Positions 43,818-52,385 of a stretch of 64,000 nucleotides of DNA are shown piece by piece. The DNA is from Betaproteobacteria bacterium (GTDB taxonomy: Bacteria; Pseudomonadota; Gammaproteobacteria; Burkholderiales; CAIKXV01), in contig CANGYF010000003.1 of assembly GCA_947458265.1 (NCBI GenBank), positions 186,001 through 250,000 of the forward strand, in the 5' to 3' direction. How positions within the stretch are numbered: position 1 is the stretch's first letter; every line of letters begins with the position of its first letter. Position numbers and translations under genes: made by a program. The notes under the pieces are model-generated. The model did no database searches, was not told where the DNA came from, and saw only the letters and a list, made by a program, of their open reading frames with translations.

Positions 43818-44884
43818 GCGTGCGGGTCGCCTTTCGCATCGATGCCTCGGCGGCGCTCGGCGCCGGGCACGCTATGCGCTGTCTGGCGCTCGCCGACGCG
43901 CTGGCCGAAAGGGGGGCGCGCTGCAGTTTCGTGGCCATTGGCCCGACGCCGGAACTGTCGGCGATCTTCTCGGGCGCGATGCATCCTTTATGCCTGATCA
44001 ACGCGTGCGCGGAAATCGATCCCGTGCGGGATGCCGCCGAGTTCCTCGCGCACCTCCCGGTTGATACCGATTGGGTCATCGTGGATCACTACCAACTCGA
44101 CGCCCGCTGGGAGTCGATTGTGCGGCCGCATGTCCGACGACTGCTGGTGATCGACGATCTGGCCGATCGCGCGCATGACTGCGACCTGCTGCTCGATCCC
44201 GGTCCGGCACGGATCCCGTCCGATTATCGGCAATGGGTGTCGGCGCAGACCACGCTGTTGCTCGGGCCGGCGTACGCGCTGCTGCGTCCCGCTTTCCGGG
44301 CCCGCCATGCCTGTGCGCCGTCCTGGCCGCAATCGCGTCGGGTGCATGTGTTCGTCGGTGGCGGTGGCCACCTCCATGCCCTGCCGATGCTGTGCAATGC
44401 GCTGCTCGATGTCGATCCGAAGTTGATCGCGGTCGCCGCTGGCTCGGCTGACCCAGGCGCGATGTCTGCGCTGAGCACCGTATTCCCCGGCCGGATCGAA
44501 TGGCAGCCACATGTCGCCGACATGGCGGCCCACATGGCGGCCTGCTCATTGGCAGTCGGGTCACCCGGTGGCGCCACGTGGGAACGTGCTTGCCTGGGGC
44601 TGCCGTCCGCGCTGCTGGCCACGTCGACAAATCAGCAGCCGGTTCTGCGTACCCTTGCAGCCCTCGGGTTGTGTGTCGATCTCGGGCTGGTCGGCGCGCG
44701 ATCGCCAGCCACGCTGAAGTCCGCCCTGCAGTCGTTCCTCGACGATGTAGGACGGCTCGGCGAGATGCGCGAGCGGATGCTGCGTGCAGTCGACGGGCTG
44801 GGCAGTGCTCGCGTCGCCGACTTCATCGCAGGAGCGAGTGCGGGCGCGGATACCGGCGGGATCACGGAGGGGGCGGTGCGATGA
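43814..44884 (+). CDS. pseG: UDP-2,4-diacetamido-2,4,6-trideoxy-beta-L-altropyranose hydrolase (PseG)
   Basis: A 356-residue GT-B-like hydrolase. VAFRIDASAALGAGHAMRCL, VDHYQLDARWE, LVIDDLADRAHDCDLLLDP and AVGSPGGATWERACLGLPS match PseG, which removes UDP before the PseI condensation. GTG start in a GTGA overlap with pseF; stop overlaps the ATG of pseH. Confidence 0.92.
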   Translation: MSVRVAFRIDASAALGAGHAMRCLALADALAERGARCSFVAIGPTPELSAIFSGAMHPLCLINACAEIDPVRDAAEFLAHLPVDTDWVIVDHYQLDARWESIVRPHVRRLLVIDDLADRAHDCDLLLDPGPARIPSDYRQWVSAQTTLLLGPAYALLRPAFRARHACAPSWPQSRRVHVFVGGGGHLHALPMLCNALLDVDPKLIAVAAGSADPGAMSALSTVFPGRIEWQPHVADMAAHMAACSLAVGSPGGATWERACLGLPSALLATSTNQQPVLRTLAALGLCVDLGLVGARSPATLKSALQSFLDDVGRLGEMRERMLRAVDGLGSARVADFIAGASAGADTGGITEGAVR

Positions 44885-45390
44885 GCGGGCAATCGGTGCT
44901 GCGCGCGCATCATCCGGACCAGGATCCGGCGACCGTTGCCTGGCTGAACTCGGACGATCTGCGGGCGTCGTTCGGCCTGCGTCGCATCCTCACGCTGGAA
45001 GGTCATCGCCAATGGCTGCGCGCGGCCGACGATGTGCTGCTGCTCGCGATCATGGACGACAAAGGCGTGCATGTCGGGAATACGCTGCTCAAGATGAACC
45101 GGATGCATCGTTCGGGCTACTTCCAGATCTACATCGGTGTTCCCGAGGCGAGAGGCCACGGTATCGGGCGGGCGGCGCTTGCAGGAATGCTCGCGCGTGG
45201 GTTCGACGAGCACGGACTGCATCGTATCTGGCTGCATACGTTCCCCCATAACGTGCGCGCCGAGGCGCTCTACCGCAGCCTCGGATTCGTGCACGAAGGT
45301 GTCGAGCGGGATGCCATCTACGCCGATGGGCATTACGTCAGCCAGAACCGGTGGTCGCTGCTCGAACACGAATGGCGGGCCGCACGGTGA
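44881..45390 (+). CDS. pseH: UDP-4-amino-4,6-dideoxy-N-acetyl-beta-L-altrosamine N-acetyltransferase (PseH)
   Basis: A 169-residue GNAT acetyltransferase. VGNTLLKMNRMHRSGYFQIYIG and EARGHGIGRAALAGML (acetyl-CoA loop) fit PseH, which acetylates the C4 amine. ATGA overlap with pseG. Some specificity for the FdtB product is possible because no other acetyltransferase is seen; that is inference. Confidence 0.88.
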   Translation: MSGQSVLRAHHPDQDPATVAWLNSDDLRASFGLRRILTLEGHRQWLRAADDVLLLAIMDDKGVHVGNTLLKMNRMHRSGYFQIYIGVPEARGHGIGRAALAGMLARGFDEHGLHRIWLHTFPHNVRAEALYRSLGFVHEGVERDAIYADGHYVSQNRWSLLEHEWRAAR

Positions 45391-45452
45391 TGCGCCCATT
45401 GCCGTCCTCCAGTCGTGCCGCCCTGCGCGCCGCGCGACGCGAGGCCTGATCC

Positions 45453-46175
45453 ATGCGTTGCGCGATCATGCAGCCGACGTACCTGCCTTGGGCGGGTTAC
45501 CTCCACCTCATGGCCGGCGTCGATTGCTTCGTCTACCTCGATGACGCGCAGTTCGAGCGATCCTCCTGGCAACACCGTAACCGCCTCCTCGTCGGCGGGG
45601 CTGCGTCATGGTTGACTGTTCCCGTGCTTCGCGGATTCCTCGGCGAGACCATCGAGCAGGTGCGTGTCGCGGACAACCAGCCCTGGCGGCACAAGCATCT
45701 CGGAACCCTGGCGGCGGTATACGGCCGCCATGCGCATTACGCGGAAGTGCGCGAACTGATTGCCTTGCTGGAGAACCGCGACCTCGGGACGCTTGCCGAC
45801 CTGAATATCGCACTGCTCGATTCGATGCGCATCCAACTCGACATCCGGACCCCGGTATTGAGATCCAGTCGACTCGGCGTGCCGGGCACCCGGACCGAGA
45901 GGCTGATCAGGATACTGGAGGGGCTGGGCGCCACCGAGTACGTCACGCCGCCCGGTGCATTGGGGTATCTTCGCGAAGACCGATTCACGCAGAATTGCGG
46001 CATACGGCTTCTCGTGCACGATTTCACGCCGCCGCCGTATCCGCAGCGGGGCGGTGGGGCGTTCGTCAGCCATCTCTCCATCATCGATGTCGTCGCACAC
46101 CTCGGATGGCTTGCGGCCCGAAGCTACATCAGGCCGCCGTTGCCCGGGTGCCAGCCTGCCGAGGAAGTACCATGA
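45453..46175 (+). CDS. wbqC: WbqC-family protein
   Basis: A 240-residue WbqC-like protein: CAIMQPTYLPWAGYLHLMAGVD at the start, DDAQFERSSWQHRNRL and a Pro-rich PPGALGYL segment. The family occurs in O-antigen and nonulosonate loci; its catalytic role is not established. Its stop overlaps the next methyltransferase start (ATGA). Confidence 0.85.
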   Translation: MRCAIMQPTYLPWAGYLHLMAGVDCFVYLDDAQFERSSWQHRNRLLVGGAASWLTVPVLRGFLGETIEQVRVADNQPWRHKHLGTLAAVYGRHAHYAEVRELIALLENRDLGTLADLNIALLDSMRIQLDIRTPVLRSSRLGVPGTRTERLIRILEGLGATEYVTPPGALGYLREDRFTQNCGIRLLVHDFTPPPYPQRGGGAFVSHLSIIDVVAHLGWLAARSYIRPPLPGCQPAEEVP

Positions 46176-47077
46176 ACACGAAGGCGCAATACCGGCTCGA
46201 GCCGCATGAGCAGTTCGGATTCCTGCAGATCAAGCCCGTGCCCAGCGCGGAGGAGATTGCCCGTTTCTACGCCGAGGAGTTCTACAGCGGGCAGTACCGG
46301 TACTTCAACAACTCCGCACGGGAAGTACAGGAGGCCGATCAGGCCTTCCACGACGGGCATCGCGCGGATGTGTGCGCGCGCATCGAGAGCCTGCGAGGTC
46401 ATCCGATCGCGGGTGCCACCGTGCTGGATATCGGATGCGGATGGGGCCTCACGCTGAAGTACCTGCAGGCGCGAGGCGCACGATGCGCTGGTTTCGATCC
46501 GGCGCCCGAAGCGGTGGACTACGTCCGCTCCTGCGGTATCGAGTGCGTCCAGGGCGGCATGGACCGGATGGACGTATTCGGAGACCGCCGGTTCGACGTG
46601 GTGATGCTGATGAACGTGCTCGAGCATCTGTCTGATCCGGTGCAGGTGCTGCGGCAGATCCATGGCCAGTTGCTGGCGCCGGGCGGCGTGCTTGTCATCG
46701 AGGTGCCGAACGAGTTCAACGCGTTCCAGCTCGCCGCCCAGGAGGTATACGGCCTGGATTCGTGGTGGGTGGCGCCTCCGGCGCACCTGAATTACTTCAA
46801 CCCGGCGACCCTTCGCAGGCTGGTCGAGGGCAGCTCGATGCGCGTGGCCCATGAAGAAGCATCGTTCCCGATGGAAATGTTCCTGCTCATGGGGCAGAAC
46901 TACGTCGGTACGCGTGAACTCGGCCGTACCTGCCACGAGTCGCGTATGGCATTCGAGGCGAATCTTCGCCGCACCGGGCATTCCGACGCGCTGTCTGCCT
47001 TCTACCAGGCGCTCGCTGCAGCTGGCCTGGGTCGACAGGTGATCGCCTATGCCATGCCTGTAGCTGCCGCGGCATGA
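46172..47077 (+). CDS. Class I SAM-dependent methyltransferase
   Basis: A 301-residue protein with an N-terminal region of about 80 residues (FYAEEFYSGQYRYFNNS) before SAM motif I TVLDIGCGWGLTLKYLQARG; then VMLMNVLEHLSDPVQVL and LAPGGVLVIEVPNEFNAF. Similar enzymes are common beside WbqC. The target is unknown; a sugar or nonulosonate O- or N-methylation is possible. ATGA overlaps link it to WbqC and to the metallo-hydrolase gene. Confidence 0.8.
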   Translation: MNTKAQYRLEPHEQFGFLQIKPVPSAEEIARFYAEEFYSGQYRYFNNSAREVQEADQAFHDGHRADVCARIESLRGHPIAGATVLDIGCGWGLTLKYLQARGARCAGFDPAPEAVDYVRSCGIECVQGGMDRMDVFGDRRFDVVMLMNVLEHLSDPVQVLRQIHGQLLAPGGVLVIEVPNEFNAFQLAAQEVYGLDSWWVAPPAHLNYFNPATLRRLVEGSSMRVAHEEASFPMEMFLLMGQNYVGTRELGRTCHESRMAFEANLRRTGHSDALSAFYQALAAAGLGRQVIAYAMPVAAAA

Positions 47078-48381
47078 AGATCCTGAACCTGGGCGGCGCG
47101 ACGGCGGTGCTCGAGCACGAAGGGCGCAGGATGCTGTTCGATCCCTGGCTGGACGACGGGATCTTCCACGGCTCCTGGTTTCACTGGCCGCCCGCAGCGG
47201 CGAGCGCTGAGTCGCTGGGCCGGGTCGACTACATCTGCATCTCGCATATCCACGAGGATCACTGCTCGGCAGGCACGATCCAGTACCTGAATCGGGATGC
47301 TGAAGTAATCATCATGGACCGGCAGCCGAACTTCGTGCTGGCCTTCCTGAAGAGCCACGGCTTCGATTTCCGCCGCGTGCATCTGGTACCTCCCCGGCAG
47401 GGCATGCAGATTGCCCCTGACCTGCACGTGGACATGATCGAGGCTGATCCGGCCAACGAGATGTCCAGCATCATCGACTCGCAGGTGGTCGTTCGCTGGG
47501 GCGAAATGACCGTATTCAACGCGAACGACTGCCAGTTGCACGAGTCCGGGCTACGTTACCTCGAAGCGCGTTATCCGGACATCGATCTCGCGTTGTTGCC
47601 GTACTCTGGCGGCTCGGGATACCCGGGGTGCTACCTGAACCTCAGCGACGACGAGAAGGCTGCCGAGTGCGCACGGATACTCTCCGGCCGCGTCGCCGCA
47701 TTCGTTGCTGCTGCAGGCAGGATCGGTGCTCGCTGGACCATGCCGTTCGCCGATCAGTACGTGGTAGGCGGGAGTCGTGGACATCTGAACCGTTTTGTCT
47801 CGCATGCCGCGTCCGCGGGGGTGGTACGAGAACCGATGGCGCAGGCAGGGCTCTCCTCGCAACTCGTGCTGCTCAATTCCGGGCAGTGCTTTGACCTGAA
47901 GTCGGGAGCGTGCTCGCCCGACGAGCCCTACCGCATGTATTCCGAAGCTGAGCGTGATGCCTATGTGGTTCGCGAACTGGCCGGCGCACTGTATGATCAT
48001 GAGAAGCTGACATTCTCGCCTTCGGTTCCAGCCGACCGACTGGTGGCTTACGCAAGGGCGCGCCTGTGGCAGCAGCAGTCCAGGCGGCAGGATTTCCCGG
48101 ACTGGCGGATCGTCCTCGACTGGAGCACGAGCGGGCGCCGGTTCGTGATCGACCTGCGTCATGAGGCGGTCGGACCGCCCCAGTCCCTCCCGCAGGATCC
48201 GATCGAGCTTGCTGGCCGGCCGTTCCTGCGCATCGCGGCCAGCGACACGTTGATGGCGATGCTGCTTGTAGGCCACGTGTCATGGAACATTGCCGATGCC
48301 GCGCTGTTCCTGGACTACGAGCGCCAGCCGAATGTTTACGATCCGTCGCTCTACGTGCTGCTCAACTTCCTGAGGATCTGA
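47074..48381 (+). CDS. Metallo-beta-lactamase-fold protein within the pse cluster
   Basis: A 435-residue protein. KILNLGGATAVLEHEGRRML and the metal motif ISHIHEDHCSAG show an MBL fold; a later NANDCQLHE may complete the site. The form is like the non-Rieske part of CMP-sialic acid hydroxylase and like UlaG-type lactonases, but no Rieske Cys/His pair is visible at the N-terminus. No signal peptide or membrane segment is seen. It lies between the methyltransferase (ATGA overlap) and pseI, two bases before the latter, so it belongs to this operon. A role on a nonulosonate or its nucleotide is inferred from position only. Confidence 0.7.
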   Translation: MKILNLGGATAVLEHEGRRMLFDPWLDDGIFHGSWFHWPPAAASAESLGRVDYICISHIHEDHCSAGTIQYLNRDAEVIIMDRQPNFVLAFLKSHGFDFRRVHLVPPRQGMQIAPDLHVDMIEADPANEMSSIIDSQVVVRWGEMTVFNANDCQLHESGLRYLEARYPDIDLALLPYSGGSGYPGCYLNLSDDEKAAECARILSGRVAAFVAAAGRIGARWTMPFADQYVVGGSRGHLNRFVSHAASAGVVREPMAQAGLSSQLVLLNSGQCFDLKSGACSPDEPYRMYSEAERDAYVVRELAGALYDHEKLTFSPSVPADRLVAYARARLWQQQSRRQDFPDWRIVLDWSTSGRRFVIDLRHEAVGPPQSLPQDPIELAGRPFLRIAASDTLMAMLLVGHVSWNIADAALFLDYERQPNVYDPSLYVLLNFLRI

Positions 48382-48383
48382 CG

Positions 48384-49445
48384 ATGAGTGCCAGCACAGG
48401 CTTCGAAATCGCCGGGCGCCGGATCGGACGGGATGCACCACCGTTCATCATCGCGGAGATGTCGGGCAACCACAACCACTCGCTCGAGCGCTCCTTGAGC
48501 ATCGTCGATGCCGCGGCCTCCGCGGGCGCGCACGCACTGAAAATCCAGACATTCACCGCAGACACGATGACACTGGATCTCGCCGACGGTGATTTCCTAG
48601 TTTCCGACAAGAATAACCTCTGGCACGGCACGACGCTCCATTCCCTCTACGAGGATGCGCATACGCCCTGGGAATGGCACCAGCCCATCTTCGATCGCGC
48701 GGCGCAGCGCGGCCTCATCGCCTTCAGCACGCCTTTCGACGCGACCGCCGTCGATTTCCTCGAGTCCCTGCACACTCCGTTCTACAAGATTGCGTCCTTC
48801 GAGAATACCGACCTCGAACTGATACGCAAGGTGGCGTCGACCGGGAAGCCGATGCTCATCTCCACGGGCATGGCATCCGTTTCCGAACTGGAGCGTGCGG
48901 TCACTGCGGCGCGCGAGTCTGGTTGCCGCGATCTCGTACTGCTCAAGTGCACCAGTTCATACCCGGCGACCCCGGAGCAGAGCAATATCGCGACGCTGCC
49001 TCACATGAGGGACATGTTCGCGTGCGAGGTTGGCCTGTCCGACCACACGATGGGCGTTGGTGCTGCTGTGGCTGCAGTCGCGTTTGGTGCGACTGTCATC
49101 GAAAAGCATTTCACCCTGTCGCGCGCCGAGGGCGGCGTTGATTCGGCCTTCTCGCTCGAGCCGGCCGAGATGAAGGCGCTCGTGGTCGAGACCGAGCGTG
49201 CGTGGCAATCGATCGGGCATGTATCCTACGGACCCAGCGCGTCCGAGCGCCGGTCGCTCATTTATCGCCGCGGACTTCGCGTGGTCTCCGACCTCAATCC
49301 GGGGGATGTGATCACCCGGCAGAACGTGCGTGCCATCCGCCCCGGTGGGCCGCTCTCCAGCGGTGAGTGGTCTCTGGTACTCGGCCGTATAGTGAAGAAA
49401 GCTGTTCGGCGCGGCGACCCGTTGACCTGGGACCTGCTGGGGTGA
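48384..49445 (+). CDS. pseI: Pseudaminic acid synthase
   Basis: A 353-residue NeuB-family synthase. PPFIIAEMSGNHNHSLERSL, ALKIQTFTADTMT, FSTPFDATAVDFLE, STGMAS, KCTSSYPATPEQSN, GLSDHTMGVG and EKHFTLSRAEGGVDSAFSLE are PseI-like. The C-terminal SAF/antifreeze-like domain has VVSDLNPGDVITRQNVRAIRP. It condenses the 6-deoxy-AltdiNAc sugar with phosphoenolpyruvate. The start at 48384 follows TGAGGATC. Confidence 0.94.
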   Translation: MSASTGFEIAGRRIGRDAPPFIIAEMSGNHNHSLERSLSIVDAAASAGAHALKIQTFTADTMTLDLADGDFLVSDKNNLWHGTTLHSLYEDAHTPWEWHQPIFDRAAQRGLIAFSTPFDATAVDFLESLHTPFYKIASFENTDLELIRKVASTGKPMLISTGMASVSELERAVTAARESGCRDLVLLKCTSSYPATPEQSNIATLPHMRDMFACEVGLSDHTMGVGAAVAAVAFGATVIEKHFTLSRAEGGVDSAFSLEPAEMKALVVETERAWQSIGHVSYGPSASERRSLIYRRGLRVVSDLNPGDVITRQNVRAIRPGGPLSSGEWSLVLGRIVKKAVRRGDPLTWDLLG

Positions 49446-49496
49446 TGGCCTTTTTACCCGCGTCACGATCGGCGCGCGCGCGCCTGGGGACGGTCC

Positions 49497-51104
49497 TTGT
49501 CCCGATCTGAAGACGCGCCTGTGCCCCGGTGGGTCATGCGTGTGCGGTCATTATGCATGGCAGACCCGCTGCTCACACCAGCGACATTCGATGTCATCGG
49601 TGCTCGTCGTGCGAGGCAAGACGCACCACGCGATGCGATACCGGGCACGACGGCAGCAGTGCAACTGGTTTACGACCGGTTCTACGTCCTGCTGTTTGGT
49701 GCGCTCGTGGCGCGCATGCGCGAACATGGCTTGACGGATTCGCGACTGGTAGCCATCGCTGGTTCCGGGGCGATGGGGCGGGGATGGCGCGCGCGCGCGG
49801 CTCGCGGCGCCGTCGCGGCGAGGTTGCGTGATGCGCCATGGATAAGGGCTTACGGCAACCTTGTGGATGGCGTCGGTTGCAGAATGGTTGGTTCCGTGTC
49901 GCCGTTCGAGTGGATCGCCGAAAGAAGGCTCGCGCGGGAACTCTGGTCGACGCTGCGCGCCAGTCCAGCCCCGTCGACGCTGCGCGTGGATGGCATCGAA
50001 CTGCTCGATCTGCTGATCGATTCCTATCTGCGGCTCAGCCCGTCACCGCGCTTCGATGCATGCGATCCGTTGGTGCTGGATCTCCTCTGCGCGTCCATAC
50101 GTGCGGTACGCCGTGCCAGTGCCTGGTTCGCGGCGGTTCGTCCGCGCGTGTACCTGACCTCGTATACAAGCTACCTGGCGCACGGGATTCCCGTGAGGGT
50201 CGCACTGGCGCAGGGCATTCCCGTGTGGTCGTTCGGCAACCTCGGGCGCTTCGGCAAGCGACTGACCCAAGACGATCCGTTCCACACGCGAGACGCGTCC
50301 GACTATGCGCGCAGGTTCGCCATGCTGCCCGGGACCGAGGTCCGCCTGGACGAGGCGAGGGCAGGGCTGGAGTCCCGGCTTTCTGGCACCGTTGACGCGG
50401 CGACCAGCTACATGCGGCGATCAGCCTACTCTTATTCAGAGTCGGACCTGCCTGATGGACTCGCGGGGGCGGTAGTTGTGTTCCTGCATGACTTCTACGA
50501 TAGTCCGCACGTTTTCCCGGATCTGGTCTTCCCCGACTTCTGGTGCTGGCTCGCGGTGACGGTCGAGACGCTCGAAGAAGCGGGCATCGCCTGTTTCCTG
50601 AAGCCGCATCCCAACCAGATCGTTGACAGCGATCAGGCTGTCGCCGAGTTTCGCGCCGCCTATCCTGCTGCTCGCTGGTTGACGGCGGAGGCGAGCAATG
50701 CCCGGCTGGCGCGTGCGGGCATCGCGTGCGGTGTGACTGTTTACGGCACGGTCGCGCACGAGTTGGCTTACCTCGGGGTGCCGAGCATTGCCTGTGCGCG
50801 TCACCCGCATCACTCGTTCGGATTCTGCCGTACTGCGAGCAGCCTCCCCGAATACAAGGCTCTGCTGCGCGACGCGAGGGTCGTGCCGTTGCCGCGGGAG
50901 ACGATGCAACGCGAGGCGCTTGCCTTCTACTACATGCACAATCTGGAGGGTTCCGACGTGGAGCGCGAACTGCGAGACGGTTTCGTCGAGTTTTGGCGTG
51001 CGTCGAATGTGAAGCCATGCACGGACGAACGATTGCTCGATGCGTTCCAGCGATTTGTCGGGCTTCCGTCATTCACTACGTTCGCGCGCGCGCTCATTTC
51101 CTGA
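49497..51104 (+). CDS. Putative capsule/surface-glycan glycosyltransferase
   Basis: A 535-residue protein without recognised N-terminal domain. The C-terminal half has VVFLHDFYDSPHVFPDL, CFLKPHPNQIVDSDQ and CGVTVYGTVAHELAYLGVPSIA, which is the KpsC/KpsS-like and capsule GT-B pattern; the HPNQ and SxS/T-type loops are typical donor-site features. The position right after pseI makes transfer of the nonulosonate (CMP-Pse) a reasonable idea, not shown. The start is not certain: a TTG at 49497 has GGGGAC upstream, and ATG at 49536 or 49557 are alternatives. Confidence 0.6.
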   Translation: MSRSEDAPVPRWVMRVRSLCMADPLLTPATFDVIGARRARQDAPRDAIPGTTAAVQLVYDRFYVLLFGALVARMREHGLTDSRLVAIAGSGAMGRGWRARAARGAVAARLRDAPWIRAYGNLVDGVGCRMVGSVSPFEWIAERRLARELWSTLRASPAPSTLRVDGIELLDLLIDSYLRLSPSPRFDACDPLVLDLLCASIRAVRRASAWFAAVRPRVYLTSYTSYLAHGIPVRVALAQGIPVWSFGNLGRFGKRLTQDDPFHTRDASDYARRFAMLPGTEVRLDEARAGLESRLSGTVDAATSYMRRSAYSYSESDLPDGLAGAVVVFLHDFYDSPHVFPDLVFPDFWCWLAVTVETLEEAGIACFLKPHPNQIVDSDQAVAEFRAAYPAARWLTAEASNARLARAGIACGVTVYGTVAHELAYLGVPSIACARHPHHSFGFCRTASSLPEYKALLRDARVVPLPRETMQREALAFYYMHNLEGSDVERELRDGFVEFWRASNVKPCTDERLLDAFQRFVGLPSFTTFARALIS

Positions 51105-51167
51105 CCCGGAATCTTCAAGCCTGTTGCCGCCCGCAAACGCCCGTACCCTTGCTCCTCATCGCCCGCC

Positions 51168-52385
51168 ATGAATGTCTCTGCGCTGCTTGAACAGAACTAC
51201 GATTCGCACCCGGCGTTCCGCTTCGACGCGCCGGCGTTCGACGTGGAGCAGTCGTTGGTTGCGGACTTCGACAACGCCTACAAGGCCGTGTGCAGGTTCG
51301 GGGGGGAGCTCAACCCATCGGCGCGCGGCAGGCTGCAGCGGCAGGCCAAGGCGGCGCTCGACGAGGTGTTCCGCACGATGGCTGCCCAGTGCTCCGATGA
51401 GTTCGAGCGGATCTTCGTGAGCGAACTTGCGGCCGAATGCGCCCGCCTGATGGCTGAAGAGTTCGCCTGGTACATCCGGCCGCCGGCGCTGGGTCGGTTG
51501 AGGCTCGATTCCGATGAGGCGATCGAAGCCGCGGTGGAACTGTCGACCCGGAGGCATGTGCTTGGACGCCTGCCTGAATCGATCGTTGCTGAATTGCAGG
51601 CTATCGCTGCCGCTGATGTTTCGAAGTTCGAAGCCGCGGCCAGTGCCGGCCGGCTGCGCCGCAGCGACCTGTCCGTCGACCGCGGGCGAACCGTACGGCG
51701 CCTGATCGCCGCCCTTAACCGGGCGTTCGCTTCACTAGGCATGCTGGAAGCGGTCAGTGCGTATGTCGGCCGCTCCACTCGCGTGGTGGGGTTATCCCTG
51801 GAACTGTCCGTTGCCCAGTCGAGTTGGTGGAAGAACGCTATCGAAGGTTTGCCGCGCCCGCCCCAGACCCTCTACGCGCACCTGGACGAATCGATATCCT
51901 TTCCGAAGGCCATCGTGTATCTCACCGACGTGACGGATAGCCACGGACCGACTGGTTGTTATCCGCAGGTCTACGAGCACCTCGGTTGCGGACCGTTGCA
52001 GGAGATCGTCGGGCGAGTGGTCGGGAACGCGGGCAACGACCCGCGCTCGCCACTCCATGCCTACTACGCCAAGGCCTATCATCAGTCCATGGCCTCCGAA
52101 CCTTTCCGCCGCCACTTCATGCGCCTGCCACGCCCGCTGCGATTCAATTCCCACTTCGGCTGGGACGTGATGCCCGGTGGCGAACTCGAGGGCGAAGTTG
52201 CGTCTCAAGAGCGCCGCATGATCGGGCCGGCTGGAACCTTCATCGTGTTCGACGGGGCCCGGCTGCTGCATCGCGGAGGTCTTATCAGTGAAGGGCGACG
52301 CGTCGCCTTGCAGGTTGTTTTTTCTGATATCACCCTGTCGCGCCGCGTCTGGGGGCGGTTGAAAAGGACGGTCGGATGGGCCTGA
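51168..52385 (+). CDS. Phytanoyl-CoA dioxygenase-like Fe(II)/2-oxoglutarate protein
   Basis: A 405-residue protein. HLDESISFPKAIVYLTDV contains the HxD iron ligands, and LLHRGGLISEGRRVALQVVF the distal His and the 2-oxoglutarate Arg. These features place it with PhyH-type dioxygenases, which hydroxylate many small molecules. A long N-terminal helical part (about 200 residues) has no clear family match. It overlaps the FkbM gene by 10 bases. The role in this locus, perhaps hydroxylation of a sugar or lipid carrier, is inference. Confidence 0.72.
   Translation: MNVSALLEQNYDSHPAFRFDAPAFDVEQSLVADFDNAYKAVCRFGGELNPSARGRLQRQAKAALDEVFRTMAAQCSDEFERIFVSELAAECARLMAEEFAWYIRPPALGRLRLDSDEAIEAAVELSTRRHVLGRLPESIVAELQAIAAADVSKFEAAASAGRLRRSDLSVDRGRTVRRLIAALNRAFASLGMLEAVSAYVGRSTRVVGLSLELSVAQSSWWKNAIEGLPRPPQTLYAHLDESISFPKAIVYLTDVTDSHGPTGCYPQVYEHLGCGPLQEIVGRVVGNAGNDPRSPLHAYYAKAYHQSMASEPFRRHFMRLPRPLRFNSHFGWDVMPGGELEGEVASQERRMIGPAGTFIVFDGARLLHRGGLISEGRRVALQVVFSDITLSRRVWGRLKRTVGWA

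Noticed and set aside
49460-49495. GCGCGCGCGC run before the glycosyltransferase gene as a phase-variable tract
   Set aside because: Only a short run outside the coding frame; alternating GC is common in such DNA and does not set a reading frame.
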